Assembly: GCA_021797775.1 (NCBI GenBank)
Contig: JAJZZC010000014.1
Coordinates: forward strand, 1 to 44,296
Direction of reading: 5' to 3'
DNA length: 44,296 bases
Source of the DNA: Bacillota bacterium
GTDB lineage: Bacteria; Bacillota; Sulfobacillia; RBS10-35; JAJYVN01
This document shows, one piece after another, positions 42,363-44,296 of the stretch. The position numbers and the translations under genes are program-made. The notes under the pieces were generated by a model. The model was not told the origin of the DNA. It did not search any database and saw only the letters and a program-made list of their open reading frames with translations. Position 1 is the stretch's first letter, and every line of letters begins with the position of its first letter.

Positions 42363-43739
42363 CTACGCCGGTCGCCCCGTCGTCCCCGTGGCCTGCCCCT
42401 TCTGCCACTCCCCCACCCACCGAGCCTCGATGCCGGCGCGCCAGGCCTCGGCGGCGGATCGCAGCTCGGCGACGATGTCCGGGTGGTCATGCTGGAGATT
42501 GCCGCGCTCGCCCATGTCCTCCGCCAGGTCGGAGAGGTGGACGGCGTCCTCCGGCGGCGCACCCTCGACCAGTTGGCCATTGAGCACCAGCTTCCAGCGG
42601 CCCCGCCGCACGGCGGTCTGCTGGCCCATCTCCCAGAACACGCACTGGTCGGCGTGCGGCGGCGGCCCGCCCTGTACGACCCACGGCAGGAGGTCCGCGC
42701 CATCCACCTCGCCACGCGACGGATCATCGCCCGCCGCGGCGAGGAACGTCGGAAAGATGTCCATGGCCGCCCCCGCGCCGTGGAGCACCTGGCCAGCCGG
42801 GATGCGGGCCGGCCAACTGAGGATGCCGGGCACGCGGATCCCGCCCTCGTACAGGCTGAACTTGTGCCCCTTCAGCCCTCCGGCGGTGCCGCCGTAGTAC
42901 GGGTCGCGCCGCCCGTCCAGCCAGTTGCGCGTCTCCCGTGACGGCCCGTTGTCGCTCTGAAAGAAGATGCAGGTGTCCTCCAGGACCCCCTGGCGCTGCA
43001 ACTCCGCGACGATCCGCCCGACAGCGTCGTCGACCGCGCTCAGCATCGCCGCCATGATGCGGCGGTCCGGCGGCAGATCCCGGAACCGGTCCACGTACTC
43101 CGCCGGCGCATGCAGCGGGTAGTGGGGCGCGTTGAACGGCACGTAGAGGAAGAAGGGTTCGCTGCGGCGCGCCGCGTCGCGCACGTACGCCACCGCGCGC
43201 TCGGCGACCATCTCCGTGAAGTAGCGTCCGTTGGCATACACCTCGCGGCCGTTCTCCCAGAGGTCGTGCAGCGGGTCGTGGCCGCCCCAGTAGAAGATGT
43301 GCGAGTAGTAGTCGATGCAGCCGGCCATGAAGCCGAACCACTGGTCGAAGCCATGATCGTGCGGCCGGCTGCCCGCCGCGAGACCGAGGTGCCACTTGCC
43401 GCACATCGCCGTGCGGTACCCGAGGTCCCGCAGGGCGCTGGCGATGGTCGGCACCTGCCGCGGCAGGCCACTGGCGGTGCGATGGCCCGCCAGGATGGCG
43501 CGGACGCCGGCGTTCCCCGGGTAGCGGCCGGTCAGGAGCGCGGCCCGTGAGGGCGAGCAGACCGGCGAGTTGGCGTACCACTCGGTGAAGCGCGCGCCGC
43601 GCGCCGCCAGCGCGTCCAGGTGGGGCGTGCGGAAGTCGGTCGCCCCCATGCAGGAGAGATCCCCGTAACCCTGGTCGTCGGTGAGGAACACCACGAAGTT
43701 CGGGCGGCGCTCGGGGCGCCGCGCGAGCGATGCGGGCAT
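42363..43739 (-). CDS. Arylsulfatase-type sulfatase (formylglycine-dependent)
   Basis: ATG 43739 follows GGTGGGGGGTGGGAC. The product has 458 residues. NFVVFLTDDQGYGDLSCMG provides the Asp-Asp metal ligands. VCSPSRAALLTGRYPGNAGV is the formylglycine signature C-x-P-x-R. MCGKWHLGLAAGSRPHDHGF gives the Lys-His pair, and CIFFQSDNGPSRETR the distal Asp-Asn. FFLYVPFNAPHYPLHAPAEY and RRGRWKLVLNG complete the type I sulfatase pattern. It hydrolyses sulfate esters, often of glycans, once the Cys is converted to formylglycine. No maturase gene (FGE or anSME) is in the window. There is no clear signal peptide at this start, so cytosolic location or a missed upstream start are both possible. Confidence 0.88.
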   Translation of the reverse strand: MPASLARRPERRPNFVVFLTDDQGYGDLSCMGATDFRTPHLDALAARGARFTEWYANSPVCSPSRAALLTGRYPGNAGVRAILAGHRTASGLPRQVPTIASALRDLGYRTAMCGKWHLGLAAGSRPHDHGFDQWFGFMAGCIDYYSHIFYWGGHDPLHDLWENGREVYANGRYFTEMVAERAVAYVRDAARRSEPFFLYVPFNAPHYPLHAPAEYVDRFRDLPPDRRIMAAMLSAVDDAVGRIVAELQRQGVLEDTCIFFQSDNGPSRETRNWLDGRRDPYYGGTAGGLKGHKFSLYEGGIRVPGILSWPARIPAGQVLHGAGAAMDIFPTFLAAAGDDPSRGEVDGADLLPWVVQGGPPPHADQCVFWEMGQQTAVRRGRWKLVLNGQLVEGAPPEDAVHLSDLAEDMGERGNLQHDHPDIVAELRSAAEAWRAGIEARWVGEWQKGQATGTTGRPA

Positions 43740-44296
43740 GGTCCCACCCCCCACCGGGGCTTCGTGGGGGTGGCGCGGAGGCCCTGCGGGCCGCGCCTCC
43801 GCGTCGCGGGGGAGGAGCGGATTCCGGGGGCCTGCTGCGCCGCCGCACGTGCCGCCCGGGATAAGCGGGCAGATGCGATCATCGCGGTGCAGAAAAAACT
43901 CTCCGTGCTGCTGCAAATCGAGATTCCGGATGCCGAGAACGGATGCTGAGAGCGGTGGACGATCTGGCCGGGGTGGTTGGCACCGCAACGGTATGCGCGG
44001 CCTTGGACATGAGCCGGGCGAGGTCTACCCGGTACGGCGGCCCACGTTGCAGGTCTCGCGGATACCCGCTAAGCCAGCCTGGGCGCTAAGGAGCCGTCAT
44101 GGAACAACTTTCCAGAGGACGAACCTTCGCCGGAGTCGTGGAGCGAGGGGGCGTGACGGTAAGGCAAATCGCCTCGGCCAAACGGCAGTTGGGATGCAGC
44201 CGCTCGCGGCGATTGTCGTCTGTTTGTGCACAATGGCAGTCGCCGAGAGGCACCGCCCAGACGCAGGCTATGCCCGGCCGCCTTGGGGTCAAGGCC
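43740..44296. other. Right-end region with a possible partial ORF
   Basis: No gene is supported from 43740 to about 44090. A forward frame from ATG 44099 (MEQLSRGRTFAGVVERGGVT, then QIASAKRQLGC) is open to the window end and has lower GC than the rest. I do not recognise it, and both its reality and extent are unknown. A minus-strand frame across the same bases is equally open. Confidence 0.3.

Noticed and set aside
44086-44292. Minus-strand 68-codon frame at the right edge
   Set aside because: No motif, overlaps an equally plausible plus-strand open frame, and is cut by the window end.
1-44296. tRNA, rRNA, riboswitch or CRISPR array
   Set aside because: I found no T-loop/anticodon-like arrangement, rRNA-like block, known aptamer pattern or evenly spaced short repeats by reading. 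A covariance-model scan could still find a diverged RNA.

Overview
This is a very GC-rich bacterial window with strong GGAGG-type Shine-Dalgarno sites and many GTG and TTG starts. Two genes place it fairly clearly. One encodes a SigH (Spo0H)-type sporulation sigma factor (32448-33101) and the other a LysM-SleB/CwlJ-type cell-wall hydrolase (19623-20279). Together they suggest a high-GC, spore-forming Bacillota lineage, perhaps near the Sulfobacillus/Thermaerobacter-like groups; this is inference, not a species call. No tRNA, rRNA or CRISPR array was seen. By my count the intact reading frames cover under 60% of the window. The rest is long GC-rich intergenic sequence plus an unusual number of decaying genes.

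Layout. 1-5.5 kb: a truncated Gfo/Idh oxidoreductase, a degraded 194-bp repeat copy, a secreted protein with two internal ~97-aa repeats and an RsiV/DUF3298-like end, and a shattered Asp-box beta-propeller gene. 5.5-10.9 kb: an apparent IS605/TnpB scar, then a duplicated cassette (MazF-type toxin-antitoxin plus an antisense DUF2332 remnant). The first copy has an internal deletion and the second has an intact toxin-antitoxin pair. Between the copies lie a Tat lipoprotein solute-binding protein and a frameshifted quinone oxidoreductase. 10.9-13.2 kb: the most striking gene, an excisionase-type HTH fused to eight Clp-N half-repeats with no AAA+ ATPase. 13.3-14.5 kb: no gene seen.

14.5-25.4 kb: SIMPL-domain secreted protein, RraA-like protein, PQQ-type beta-propeller, a MITE-like element, the LysM-SleB hydrolase, a sugar-phosphate isomerase/epimerase, a class V aminotransferase, and a large secreted protein with two Cys-containing repeats. 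26-29 kb: a small membrane protein, a D-2-hydroxyacid dehydrogenase, and a DUF6036 nucleotidyltransferase pair. 29-36.4 kb: TrmH-family rRNA methyltransferase, Gfo/Idh oxidoreductase, SigH, a small membrane protein, an unrecognised 269-aa protein, and Ada. 36.4-44.3 kb: helicase and Gfo/Idh fragments, an APH-fold kinase, VapBC, a phosphoesterase, MazEF and a sulfatase.

The genes do not form one long operon. Most are single transcription units with their own leader and often a hairpin terminator. Recurring themes are exported or surface proteins, carbohydrate-type oxidoreductases, isomerases and hydrolases, and at least five toxin-antitoxin-like loci. Duplication, decay and transposon scars suggest an accessory, rearranging part of the chromosome.
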